From Perkinsus olseni (lineage: Eukaryota; Perkinsozoa; Perkinsida; Perkinsidae), in the NCBI GenBank assembly GCA_013115135.1, contig JABANP010000415.1, positions 1 to 47,808 of the forward strand: 47,808 nt of DNA. Direction: 5' to 3'. The notes under the pieces are model-generated. The model searched no databases and was not told where the DNA came from. It worked only from the letters and a program-made list of their open reading frames with translations. The translations under genes and the position numbers were made by a program. Below, piece after piece: positions 1 through 10,497 of the stretch (position 1 is its first letter; every line of letters begins with the position of its first letter).

Positions 1-1260
1 TATCTAGGGAAGGAAAAAAGAGTATGACGATTATTAGTAGTAAAGATGCTTTTCGTGTCCCCTCTGCCATTACCTAAAAACTTTTATGGTACAACCATCG
101 TCGCTTGTGTTGTGATCATGAGGTTGATGAACCTTATTTCCTCTTTCATCTTCCTCTTCTCGATTGGGTATCATCGCTCCCCATTTATCACCTCCTGTTA
201 CTATATTGCCGGTTACATCGACCATAGGTAGATATACGCTTGACGATCCTTCTGATGATGATGATGATGGTGATAGTATTAATGAGGGTATCTGTATCTC
301 AGGGGGCGGTAATTGTTTACGTGGATGGAGGTAGCTCCAAGAGTAGTCTAATGATGATGCCACACTCGATGGTGGCTGCCGTTTGGGTAGCATCGACGTA
401 TCATCGTCACTGTGGGCAGATGCTAATACCAATACTGATGATGTTGAGGGAAAAGAAGAGATCTCCTTCTGTTCGTGGCCCTGGTTAATGTTATTGGATT
501 CACCATCTTGTTTATTGAGATCATGATGATGATGATGAGAGGTACGCAGACGATGATCGGGTAATATAACTACTGCTGATTGCATGATACCCTCACCGCC
601 AGTAGTTATAGGACCGTCCCCCTCCCCCTCCTGCTCCTGCTGCTGCTTATCATCAGCCCCATCTTCTTGTTGCTCATGTTTATCATGACCATCGCCATGA
701 CCATCTCTTCTATCATCATCTTCGCTTCTATCATCATCTTCGTCATCATCACCTTGGTTATCTAGGGGGGAGGCCATAGGAGAGGCCAATGTCGTGGACA
801 TGATTCTTGTTGTTGCAGCAGTAGAAATAGTATCCTCCTATAAGTATATAATAATACACAGAGGAAAAAACTGCCACACCGCCAATCGGCACCAATAAAG
901 CAATGAAGAGCAGTACCACCCCACACCCAACTACTACTAGTACGGACACTACCCCACCCCACCCATCCTGATGGGAGCGCTAGCATGATACGAATTGACA
1001 AATTCACTACTACCACAAAACTCACGGTTTATGACAAGTGTAGTAACTTTACAATGATTGTGATGGTGAGTATTATGAGACAGAATATTCCCGGCTAGCC
1101 TGTGGGGAGAAGATGACGATAATTGTCAGCATAATAACGAAAATGGATGCACTATGATTACCACCACCACCTAGGTAGACATCCACAAAGGAGAGAATAA
1201 TGATACTACTCGGTGAAGATTGCGAGTATTAATATCATAATACAGCCGAGAGCTTAGATG
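1..1260 (-). CDS. Unknown His/Asp-rich membrane protein, copy 1 (cut by window edge)
   Basis: The gene is read right to left. A short exon at 1,099-1,026 joins an exon starting at 948 that encodes a strongly hydrophobic stretch (VVLLFIALLVPIGGVAVF). An acidic, His-, Gln- and Ser-rich region follows at 801-70. The frame ends at an intron whose acceptor (CCCTAG) lies at positions 4-9, so the last exons lie off the left edge. The 5' boundary near 1,260 is uncertain. Compared with copy 2, copy 1 lacks 11 net bases near 825, which shifts the frame between the membrane segment and the acidic region unless splicing removes this part. The family is not recognised. The overall layout is one or two membrane segments followed by a long low-complexity tail. 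Confidence 0.45.
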
Positions 1261-1520
1261 ATGATGATGATGATGATGATGATGTTACCATTACCTATGC
1301 TGATTGTAGTAATGCTGGAGATAATCAATGACAATGATGATGAGTGAACTTAGGTAGTAGTACGATTATCATAACATCTATCTGAATATACTATGTGGTG
1401 GCGGTGGTGGTGATGGATACATCAATGCCGATATTATTATCATCTCTATTGTTGATACCATCATTATCGGTAATACCACCATAATCATTGTAGTAGTGGA
1501 ATGATGTAGTATGATGGACT

Positions 1521-2261
1521 TCACATAATAGTGCAGAAACATTGAGAATGCTTCCCTTTCTCCCCTGATTCACCATTATCTAACAACAACGATAATATAA
1601 ACATTATTCAAGGTATTATCAAGTAGTATTATTATTACCACTTACCTGCTTTAACAGACTTAGGTACGGCACTAACATGAATAGGTGTTGGTACGGTAGG
1701 ATTCACCATTATCTGCCAATAAGAACAACAACGATACTATTCATCATACCACATCATCGCCATCATCATCACCAAGTTAATACTACCTTGCTATCTGCCA
1801 AAGTCTTATTGTCCTCTAATTCTTTGCCACCGGAGAATATGCGTAGCCGCCCAACCTCACTCACTGGTAAGAAATCTAATACATCACCGTTCTTGGTAGT
1901 AGTAGTATTAGTAGCGAGTATTGTTGTTGTTGTGGTAATGATAATGAGTATTAGTATTACTACCTTTAGGCCACTTCTCCTCATGCATAATTCTCTTTTT
2001 AACATCCATCACTGTATCAGTTAACTAAGTAATAAGCAGCAGTCCATGTCCACTATGAGTAGGCTGTGTTACATTAAACTTCTCTTCTAATGCTTTACCA
2101 TCATGATTAACAAATATAAGCCTTAATGTTACCATTTTACCACCACCATCCACTGCCTGACCATTGTCATCACCATCATGATGATGATGATCTATCATAG
2201 TTGTATCAGCTGTATGCCTATCATTATATGCTGTTGTTGTAGTCATAATACGACAGTACAA
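1521..2261 (-). CDS. UBL3/MUB-like membrane-anchored ubiquitin-fold protein, copy 1
   Basis: Five exons splice into one frame: 2261-2054, 2011-1964, 1863-1787, 1712-1646 and 1579-1521, with GT-AG introns of about 42 to 100 bases. The ubiquitin fold is visible as VTLRLIFVNHDGK, then KWPK, then LRIFSGGKELEDNKTLADSK, the strand 1, helix and LIYxGKxLxDxKTL signature of UBL3 and plant MUB proteins. The protein ends CFCTIM, a CaaX prenylation box with a preceding Cys for possible palmitoylation, as in MUBs. From the internal Met at 2,135 it is 110 aa, the usual family size; the upstream Met at 2,261 would add a His/Asp-rich 42-residue leader. By family, prenylation should place it at a membrane, where MUBs bind activated E2 enzymes. 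It is divergent from RPL12, sharing a short intergenic region. Confidence 0.82.
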
Positions 2262-2396
2262 ATATCCAAACTAACTACTAGCGACAATCTAGTAGACGCG
2301 GAGGCAACCCGACGATGAACTCTTGCTCATCTTGCTATTTCTTGCACTTCCTCAACGCCACCGCGCATTTCGTCTTCTCAGAAGGCGGCTCCGTAT

Positions 2397-2418
2397 AAAT
2401 CGATCACGTGATCGATTT
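2397..2418. promoter_or_regulatory. 22-bp perfect palindrome upstream of RPL12 (copy 1)
   Basis: A perfect palindrome of 22 bases centred on CACGTG, with half-site AAATCGATCAC, ends 82 bases before the RPL12 start codon. It is unchanged in the second copy (11,380-11,401), although neighbouring microsatellites have drifted. The half-site AATCGATCACG recurs upstream of RPL8 at 15,519. The central CACGTG is an E-box-like bHLH or bZIP site. A role in ribosomal protein gene expression is inferred. Confidence 0.6.
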
Positions 2419-2500
2419 GTAATGTTCCATCGTCGGAGGTGGTCTCTAGAGTCTGGTAAAACTACGTGTGGACCGCTCATCCCTACTTATCATATAGAAG

Positions 2501-3004
2501 ATGGCTCCTAAGTTCGACCCCAACGAGATCAAAATCATCTACGTCCGTCAGTATGGCGGTGAGGTTGGTGCCTCCTCCGTCCTCGCCCCTAAAGTCGGTC
2601 CTATCGGTATGTCTCCTAAGAAGATTGGTGAGGATATTCAGAAGGCTTCTCAGGACTGGAAGGGAATCAAGATTACTGCTCAGTTGGCTGTCCAGAATCG
2701 TAAGGCTACTGTTACCATCAAGCCTACTGCCACCTCACTCCTTATCAAGGAATTGAAGGAACCTCTTCGTGATAGGAAGAAGACTAAGGATATCAAGCAT
2801 AATGGTAACCTCACTATCGAACAGGTATTGGGTGTTGCTAAGAAGATGCGTGCTACCTCTATGGCTAAGGAGTTCAAGGGTACTGTTAAGGAGGTCCTCG
2901 GTACCTGCCGTGCTATTGGATGCAGCGTTGGCGGCCGCAGCCCTCAGGAATGGCAGAATGACATTGATACCGGTGATTTCGTTCCCGAGGAGCCATCGGA
3001 TTAA
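2501..3004 (+). CDS. RPL12: 60S ribosomal protein L12 (uL11), copy 1
   Basis: An intact 167-aa single-exon gene. It begins MAPKFDPNEIKIIYVRQYGG, typical of eukaryotic uL11, and contains the two-domain layout: an N-terminal domain with SVLAPKVGPIGMSPKKIGEDI and the C-terminal rRNA-binding domain with IEQVLGVAKKMRA and CRAIGCSVGGRSPQEWQNDI. The protein forms the base of the ribosomal stalk, binding the GTPase-associated centre of large-subunit rRNA. Length matches the family. The codons are more conventional and less repeat-like than the surroundings. The start is the first ATG after an AG (atatagaag) that could serve as a spliced-leader acceptor. Copy 2 differs at two residues, Glu/Gly in TIEQVL and Gly/Ala in DTGDF. 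Confidence 0.97.
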   Translation: MAPKFDPNEIKIIYVRQYGGEVGASSVLAPKVGPIGMSPKKIGEDIQKASQDWKGIKITAQLAVQNRKATVTIKPTATSLLIKELKEPLRDRKKTKDIKHNGNLTIEQVLGVAKKMRATSMAKEFKGTVKEVLGTCRAIGCSVGGRSPQEWQNDIDTGDFVPEEPSD

Positions 3005-3186
3005 TGATGTAGCGATGATAGGAACGATGAAGGAGGAGAGTTGATGATAAGCACATCAGCCTTGATAGTAGGTTGTTGTTGTTATGGCGGTTTCCTCACT
3101 ATAGTCATATTGTTGGGTTGTTGATTTTAACGGGAATCGGTTATATTGTGGTGATACTACAGATCATCAAGACAGCGGTAGTAGAA

Positions 3187-5201
3187 ATGAGCAAGCATCA
3201 TGTTAATGAAGAGGACGATAATATCAAACCGTCTGCTGCCGAGTATGTCCCCTTTGAGGATTATCAGAAGGATATAATAACTTTGAGGGTAACTTCGTAT
3301 ATACGTAATATGCAATAGGGTCCTCCAACTGTTCCATAGGCACAGGCAGCTGCAGCATCAGCGATGACACCAGGGATTGATCATCATGGGGATGATGAAG
3401 ATAATAACATTACTTCACATCCAACAGCCCCTACCAATCCTTCAACAACAACAACACCAGCAGCAGCAGCAGGAGCAGCGGCACTGGTATCATCTAGATC
3501 CCTACCTAATATACATGATGTAATAGTAGTGTTGTTATTAGTCGTTTTATCATAATAGTATTATCAGACTGATGCATTGACAGCATCTGATATCGCCAAA
3601 CCTGGTGGATTCAGACGTCATTACATCCAGGCAGCAACATCAACAACTTCGCCTAACAACAACAACAACAATGATGATGACGATGATGGCATATTGACAA
3701 ACACACCGGAGGAGAGTAATAGTAGACAAACACCACAAGTAGAGAATAGTAGTAATGCTGGCAATGATCTAAAAGTACCACTACTATCACTACCCGAGGA
3801 TAATAATCATACCAACAATACTGGTACAGTACCCAAGAGACGCGATAACAAGGTAATATGTTAGTGTTGTTGTTTATTCTTGGACCTATAACCTTAGGAT
3901 GATGTTACGCCAAGGCCGACGTCGTTTGATGATGATTATTATCATGATAATGAAGGAGATGGTGGTAGTTCCAATATCGACATTAATAGTCCAGCTATTG
4001 ATGATGAAGATGAGAATCACGAGGCATTGAAGGAGTCTATTATGGATAACTTGACATACATGTTCGATTTCTTCACAGATGTTGAAAATAATAATGGTTA
4101 CGATGACGATAGAGGTAGTAGTAGTATAAGTTGGTGATGTATTATCGTTATCATGTGGCTCCTCATAGGTGGCTTGTTTGATGATAGAACTTCAAAAGAA
4201 TTGGCGTTACGTGTGCGGCCTCATAAAAAGAGTGGTATTATTAAAACGGTAATAGCACTAACAATCATGATAATAATAATACTATTATTATTATTACCAA
4301 ACAGATATTATCAATTTTCAAGTCCTTCATTGGTGTTGGTATCTTATTCTTGCCTAATGCGTTTCATAATGGTGGATGGTTATTCAGTTGTTTATGTATG
4401 ATATTATCAGCATTATTATCAACTATTGGCATGTATAAATTAAGTTCATGTCATGAGAGAACGCATAAGACATATCCGCAAATGGGCTATGTAGCATATG
4501 GTAGTATTGGTTATTATACCATATCATTCCAGCTAGCACTCAGCCAATTCTGTTTTGGTATAACAGGTGTTATATACATCACAAATACTCTGAGTAATAA
4601 TAATAATACTGTCATCGTTGTTGTTATAATTCAGGTTATTGTTATCAGGTCATATAGTAGCCTGTATAGTATCCGGTGATATCTCAGAAGATGCCGGTGT
4701 TAGTGAGAGTGTTAGAGAAGGACTAGCTACCAACTATGATAAGATAGTACATGCCTTCTATGTTATAGTACTTCTTACGTATATACCATTATCCTTCATA
4801 AGACGGATTGGTAATATGAAGTTTACTAACTTGGTAATAACAACAACAACAACAATAGTAGTAGTAGTAGCAATAGCACATAAGCACTTGTAGTCAGGTC
4901 GGTGATCTATGTATCTTACTCGCAGTAATATTTGTTTTGATTGCTGCATGTAGGACACTTTCATCTAATGGTATAGCAGATAATGTTAAAGCTATAGAAG
5001 GGGATAGGATGTTGTCATTTATTGGTACTGCTGTATACTCTTTTGAAGGCATTGGCCTGGTAATACCAATACGTGAGAGTATGGCCAAACCACAATATTT
5101 TAATATTCTACTGAGTTGTATGATCACCTTCATGGGCCTCATGCTATGTGCTTTTGGGTTAATAGCATATCTGGCCTGGGGACCGACGGTTGAACCAGTG
5201 G

Positions 5202-5262
<61 letters not shown>

Positions 5263-5400
5263 CTGTTGTGTTATGATCATGATACATAGCATACACATGA
5301 CATTACCATTATCTTCTTCTTGTTATTGTTCTCCCTATTGATAGGTCCTCAATCAATTACCGGTCACACCAACATCTATAGTTATACAGTTATTATACTG
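3187..5400 (+). CDS. Vacuolar-type amino-acid transporter (AAAP/AVT family), copy 1, 3' truncated
   Basis: Exons join into a long hydrophilic N-terminus (starting MSKHHVNEEDDNI; about 250 residues rich in Asn, Asp and Ser) containing KPGGFRRHYIQ, a motif found before the first membrane helix of AVT3/4-like transporters. The first helix follows as FKSFIGVGILFLPNAFHNGG, then QMGYVAYGSIGYY, FIRRIGNMKFTNL and the family signature GTAVYSFEGIGLVIPIRESM (about 5,025-5,085). By family, it would export or import neutral amino acids across an acidic organelle membrane with protons. At 5,401 the sequence leaves the gene: the last three or so helices, present in copy 2 at 14,405-15,020, are missing. The start Met is the first before the acidic leader; upstream in-frame Mets exist. 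Confidence 0.85.
5203..5261 (+). repeat. (AGT)n microsatellite at the start of a transporter intron
   Basis: An uninterrupted AGT/TAG run follows the donor GTGAGT of a transporter intron. The same intron in copy 2 (14,240-14,280) has only about four AGT units followed by a GTT run, so this tract has changed in length since duplication. Confidence 0.9.
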
Positions 5401-5460
5401 TTATTATACTAGTATTATCTATGTTATCGGCCAAACCACAATATTTTAACCGCCAAACCG
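5401..5460. other. Chimeric junction between transporter and DHODH with a copied transporter piece
   Basis: Immediately after the transporter sequence ends, TTATTATACT is repeated. A 21-base stretch at 5,429-5,449 is then identical to transporter coding sequence at 5,083-5,103, followed by a second partial copy (GCCAAACC) at 5,452. Such short templated insertions are typical of replication-based or end-joining repair. Confidence 0.75.
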
Positions 5461-5479
5461 CAATGGGGATGAGGTCCAG

Positions 5480-6125
5480 TTGATGCAACTTCATCAACCT
5501 GCGCGGCTGTTCATCCGAGTATCCGTAAATCAGAATGATGACGCTCGGGAAGAATTGGCTAGGAAAATCGCGGAAGATGATAACAATATCGAGGGCATAG
5601 TTATCAATGGTGCGGTATATAATAAGGATAATAACGAAACTATTAGTGGTAGAGAAACCAGACCATTTATTAACGAATGTGTTGGTAAATGGTACAAGGA
5701 ACTGAAGGGGAAGGTGATAATTATCTTATTAATATTATCACACATAATGTCAGTATCGTGTTGCTAAGGTACCTATAATAGCTTCTGGTGGTGTAATGAG
5801 AGGACATGATGCGTTAGACCTCATCGAACGTGGTGCATCTGTTATACAGGTAGTAGTACTACTACTAGGACTCATGGTGATGTGAGCAGCAGCAGCAGGA
5901 GCAGCCACTGTGTTGTATAGAGTATCTGTATGATGAAGTTAGGTTTATTCGGCATTTATATTCCAAGGGCCTCAGGCAGCCAGACGATTGAAAGATCAAT
6001 TATCTGATTTATTATTGAAACGAGGATATTACAACATCGAGGAGGCGATCGGTGCCAAGCTGAAGAAGAAGAATAGTAGAAGAGTCAAGGAATTCCATCG
6101 TAAACGTATACCGTTCATAACATGA
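5480..6125 (+). pseudogene. Dihydroorotate dehydrogenase, C-terminal exons only
   Basis: Three exons (about 5480-5713, 5769-5849 and 5943-6125) join in frame to encode the C-terminal third of a class 2 (membrane/mitochondrial-type) dihydroorotate dehydrogenase, the fourth step of pyrimidine synthesis. Visible landmarks are RLFIRVSVNQNDD (the LFVKVAPD strand), EGIVINGAV, ISGRE, VPIIASGGVMRGHDALDLIERGAS (the FMN-phosphate-binding IxxSGGV and GA loop), then AFIFQGPQAARRLKDQL and a basic C-terminus. Everything upstream, including the orotate site and the catalytic Ser loop, is missing: an in-frame TAA sits at 5,447 and the sequence before 5,430 belongs to the truncated transporter. The fragment was therefore brought here by a rearrangement or misjoin. 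The intact exons suggest a recent event. Confidence 0.85.
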
Positions 6126-6199
6126 TGATGAGGATGATGATGATGATGACCTAGTCGTGGTAACGTGTTTCTGATAACATCTTTACTAGCGTTCATTAT

Positions 6200-6820
6200 T
6201 ATTGACCTCCTCCTACTACTACTGTCGGCCACATAATTACACATTGGGGAGAAGTACAATCATTAGAAGATGATGAGAGTAGTAGTGTAGCGGCCAAGCT
6301 GTGTATTACACTGGACAATAACACAATACCACCCGACGATGGTGAAATGGTCATAATATCAACGCTCAATCGACATGCGGTAGTATCTGTAATTCTGTAC
6401 AACTGGGAGCGACCACTGTGAATGGTTTCCTCAATTGAACGTACCTGTAAGGACATGATAATAAGATATATAATTATTATCATGATGATTACGGTCCACT
6501 TTTGGTTCGTGTAACCCACCACAATTCATATTCTCCTGTACATAAGCGTGACGTATCAATATATGTTGTAGCATATCCACTGAAGAGAGTATCACCCCAC
6601 GAGTTCAAAGGCACCTAAGAAGAGATCGAGTAATAATAATCATCATGATCGGATGGTGGTGGTTAGGCGGTTATTCACTATTCATTCTCACATCTGCTAT
6701 AACTTCCTTAACTTCATCCACCAATATATTCCGCCTTTCCGCAATGCTCTGGATCATGATGCTACTACTACTACCACTACTACTATCATCCGAAGATGAT
6801 GATGATGATGTACTACTACT

Positions 6821-6872
<52 letters not shown>

Positions 6873-7900
6873 CTACTAGAGGAGGAAGAGGCAGCAGCAG
6901 TAGTTCTTCCAGCGAACTCATCAACATTTCGTGGACGTCCCTGAGCACGATGTACTTCTATATACGCCCCACAATTAGGGTCCTTCTCGTATTCTGTATT
7001 GATACATGTTGGCATTCTGGAATTTTGCATATATGCAACATGCATATCATCAGCATCAATACCACCAATAACATGATAGGGATGATCCTGAGCATGATGA
7101 TGATACTGATGAGGTTAATTACGTATTGATTTGACTCACTTGACAGGCTGGTTGATTGGAATATAAGCAGCATTCGTCATCTCGTCCACCTGTTAGTGTT
7201 GTATTATAACATGGATTTATCCGTATATCCATTTGATAATATATAGTCCATGTTCTCGGTGATGATATTCTACTCGAATCAATGGCGTTGGTATAATCAA
7301 CATCGTCAATTAATCTCATCTTATAGTCCTTCCTGATCATCATCATCATCATACAACCTTGTGATGATGATGATGATGATAAGTGTTGATTACACTACCT
7401 CAACTGGGACAGATATCTACTGCTGCTACTAGAGGATGAGTATCCGCTATGTGTACCCCATCCATCATCATTCTTGTATTCATGAGCATCATGATAAGGC
7501 ATTGATGATAGGATGAGGATGATGATGATCATGATGATGATCATAGAATTCTTATTAACCTGCCGTTGAGCTGTTCTTCGTTATCCCTGCGTTTTTATTA
7601 ACATCCGACTTATTGCTCTTGAATTAAACCAACAACAAGGTTGTTAAGATTAACGAGCTAGTAGTAGTGGTACTTATGAGAGATATGATGATGGTGATAC
7701 GTCATCATCATCACCACCATCATACCGATAATTCACTATACTCATGTTACCGTATGTTAACTATATATTAACATATATAATTAAGGCAAAGACGCCAATG
7801 ACCACACTAGTACGAGGAGGATGTTGTGGTGGTGGTGAGGAAAGTCTGCTGCTGCTTCTGCTGCCACCAGGCGCTGCTGTCGCTGCTCGACATTAGTTCA
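6200..7900 (-). CDS. Unknown multi-exon gene with N-terminal membrane segment and poly-Ala/Ser tract
   Basis: Read right to left, an exon around 7,870-7,760 carries a hydrophobic run (SVVIGVFALIIYV). Exons follow near 7,620-7,570, 7,505-7,400 (ending SRYLSQLR before a GTAGTG donor), 7,333-7,140 (IDSSRISSPRTWTIYYQMDI, then a Cys-rich DDECCLYSNQPACQ), 7,110-6,680 (CINTEYEKDPNCGAYIEVHR, then poly-Ser and poly-Ala, then IAERRNILVDEVKEVIADV), 6,630-6,515 (GEYELWWVTRTKSG) and 6,450-6,200 (SIEETIHSGRSQLYRITD). Paired Cys and a single N-terminal membrane segment suggest a type II membrane or secreted protein. I do not recognise the family. Exon borders are approximate, and the last exon could alternatively be read on the plus strand (HWGEVQSLEDDES). 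Confidence 0.4.
6821..6868. repeat. (GCA)n tract, poly-Ala on the minus strand
   Basis: About sixteen GCA units lie inside an exon of the minus-strand gene, where they are read TGC/GCT and give a run of Ala flanked by Ser. The reading frame stays open through the repeat. Confidence 0.85.
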
Positions 7901-8330
7901 TAGTAGGGCGGGTGATGATAGCTGTTAAAGGATACTTACAGTACACCAATAGACTTTATAATATTGTGTTAACTAAGATGACGATGATACAACAGCGGTG
8001 GTGCATCCTGGTGAGATTCCAAATTACTTTTATGACGCTGGTCGGAAGCAATATAAATCGATAATGATGTTGTTGTTGCTGTTGTTGTTGTTGTCATTCA
8101 TCATACGAGCAGTAATGATAGGATGCATTAGAAAAAAAGGATGATAGAAAACTGCTGCTTGGTGTTGCGGTGTTGACGCTGTTGCATGATTGTAGTAGTG
8201 TTATCAATAACGTTCATGGTGATATATGAAGATAGATGACGAGAGGTGACGTAGAGTAGTAGAAGGCAGTCTGATGAGAAAGCAGCAGTCTTACTCTTGT
8301 TACGAATACACCAGACGTAACACTACCTCA
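7901..8330. other. Intergenic, trinucleotide-rich
   Basis: No convincing exon is seen. The stretch holds GTT, ATG and GCT runs and lies between the 3' end of one minus-strand gene and the 5' end of the next, so it should contain the promoter of the 6.2-7.9 kb gene. Confidence 0.5.
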
Positions 8331-8333
8331 TTA

Positions 8334-10240
8334 ATCGTCATCATCATCGAACGCGCCGACTAAGAGGGAGGTATTATCACCACCGGCATGACAGCCAAAA
8401 CCCTGATGATGACGTAGGTATGGATGATGACCATCATCATGATACTCGCGTTTCACCTTCTTCCTTGCTTCAGCAGCAGTACGTGTTTTCATTGGTGGTG
8501 GTATCTGATTGTCGTTATTGACTAGTAATAATGATAATAATAATAAGCTTCTTCCGTAGTAACATACAGTTGAGTTCTCATATCCCCACATAGGGTAATA
8601 CTCCTCTTTATCGTCATCATCATCCACAGCACCCTCCGAGGATCCATGAGGTCCCTGATAGATCTCATCCCAACATCATCACAAGGAGAAGACAAGTTAT
8701 CACCACTAATGTTTTGGTACTCGGCTGCTGCTGCTGCTGCTCACTTCCTAAAGTATTACCGTCCCTCATAGTGACGAGACCAGCAGCATTATTATCACTG
8801 TTATTATTGTTATCAGCAGAAACATGTGTATTAGAGTAGTGAACTACGTTACTTTTATTATCATCATCATCATGACGATGAGTATGATGATGATGGTAAG
8901 AATGTGAATTATTACTAAGGGAGAATCTGGTATCAGGATTCCCATTAGAATGTATAATTCTATCAGTATCAGATAAGTATCTAGGGAAGGAAAAAAGAGT
9001 ATGACGATTATTAGTAGTAAAGATGCTTTTCGTGTTCCCCTCTGCCATTACCTAAAAACTTTTATGGTACAACCATCGTCGGTTGCGTCGTGATCATGAG
9101 GTTGATGAACCTTATTTCCTCTTTCATCTTCCTCGTCTTGATTGGGTATCATCGCTCTCCATTTATCACCTCCTGTTACTATATTGCCGGTTACATCGAC
9201 CATAGGTAGATATACGCTTGACGATCCTTCTGATGATGATGATGATGATGGTGATAGTATTAATGAGGGTATCTGTATCTCAGGGGGCGGTAATTGTTTA
9301 CGTGGATGGAGGTAGCTCCAAGAGTAGTCTAATGATGATGCCACACTCGATGGTGGCTGGCGTTCGGGTAGCATCGACGTAGCATCATGATCACTTTGGG
9401 CAGATGCTAATACCAATACTGATGATGTTGAGGGAAAAGAAGAGATCTCCTTCTGTTCGTGGCCCTGGTTAATGTTATTGGATTCACCATCTTGTTTATG
9501 GAGATCATGATGATGATGATGATGATGATGATCAGAGGTACGCAGACGATGATCGGATAATATCACTACTGCTGATTGCATGATACCCTCACCGCCAGTA
9601 GTTATAGGACCCTCCCCCTCCCCCTCCTGCTGCTGCTGCTTATCATCAGCCCCATCTTCTTGTTGTTCATGTTTATCATGACCATCGCCATGACCATCTC
9701 TTCTATCATCATCTTCGTCATCATCATCTTGGTTATCTAGGGGGGAGGCCATAGGGGAGGCCAATGTCGTGGACATGATTCTTGTTGTTGCAGCAGTAGC
9801 AGTAGGCCGGGTATAGTATCCTCCTATAAGTATATAATAATACACAGAGGAAAAAACTGCCACACCGCCAATCGGCACCAATAAAGCAATGAAGAGCAGT
9901 ACCACCCCACACCCAACTACTACTAATACGGACACTACCCCACCCCACCTATCCTGATGGGAGCGCTAGCATGATACGAATTGACAAATTCACTACTACC
10001 ACAAAACTCACGGTTTTTTATGACAAGTGTAGTAACTTTACAATGATTGTGATGGTGAGTATTATGAGACAGAATATTCCCGGGTAGCCTGTGGGGAGAA
10101 GATGATGATAATTGTCAGCATAATAACGAAAATGGATGCACTATGATTACCACCACCACCACCACCTAGGTAGACATCCACAAAGGAGAGAATAATGATA
10201 CTACTCGGTGAAGACTGCGAGTATTAATATCATAATACAG
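8334..10240 (-). CDS. Unknown His/Asp-rich membrane protein, copy 2 (3' end present)
   Basis: This is the second copy of the gene at 1-1,260, here with its 3' end. In copy 2 the membrane segment (SVLVVVGCGVVLLFIALLVP) runs in frame into the acidic region (MSTTLASPMASPLDN) through about 9,935-9,050. An intron at about 9,048-8,978 leads to YLSDTDRIIHSNGNPDTRF and a His/Asn/Gln-rich exon. Introns near 8,710-8,670 and 8,565-8,520 (donor GTATGT) then lead to the terminal exon IPPPMKTRTAAEARKKVK, HHQGFGCHAGGDNTS and a poly-Asp C-terminus. The stop is at 8,334-8,336. No known domain is evident. The basic TAAEARKKVKRE stretch and Asp-rich ends suggest a charged cytosolic tail. Confidence 0.5.
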
Positions 10241-10497
10241 CCGAGAGCTTAGATGATGATGTTACCATTACCTATGCTGATTGTAGTAATGCTGGAGATA
10301 ATCAATGACAATGATGATGAGTGAACTTAGGTAGTAGTACGATTATCATAACATCCATCTGAATATACTATGTGGCGGTGGTGGTGATGGATACATCAAT
10401 GCCGATATTATTATTATCATCTCTATTGTTGATACCATCATTATCGGTAATACCACCAAAATCATTGTAGTAGTGGAATGATGTAGTATGATGGACT

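Larger units (their letters stand above)
1..5400 (+). repeat. Segmental duplication, copy 1
   Basis: This block recurs in direct orientation at 8,978-14,405. The two copies are almost identical, with scattered substitutions and many gains or losses of trinucleotide units. It contains part of an unknown minus-strand gene, a UBL3-like gene, RPL12 and an amino-acid transporter truncated at the right edge. The left edge coincides with the window edge, so the true left limit of the duplication is unknown. Similarity stops abruptly after 5,400, where copy 2 continues with the real 3' end of the transporter. A biological tandem duplication or two uncollapsed haplotypes in an assembly would both look like this. 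Confidence 0.95.

Noticed and set aside
1391..1576. ORF reading MVNQGRKGSILNVSALL as a separate small protein
   Set aside because: The same bases in another frame complete the UBL3-like protein with a CaaX end across canonical splice sites.
6200..10240. LEM3/CDC50 flippase subunit for the unknown minus-strand genes
   Set aside because: A hydrophobic LLVPIG segment and paired Cys hinted at it, but the conserved CDC50 ectodomain motifs could not be found.
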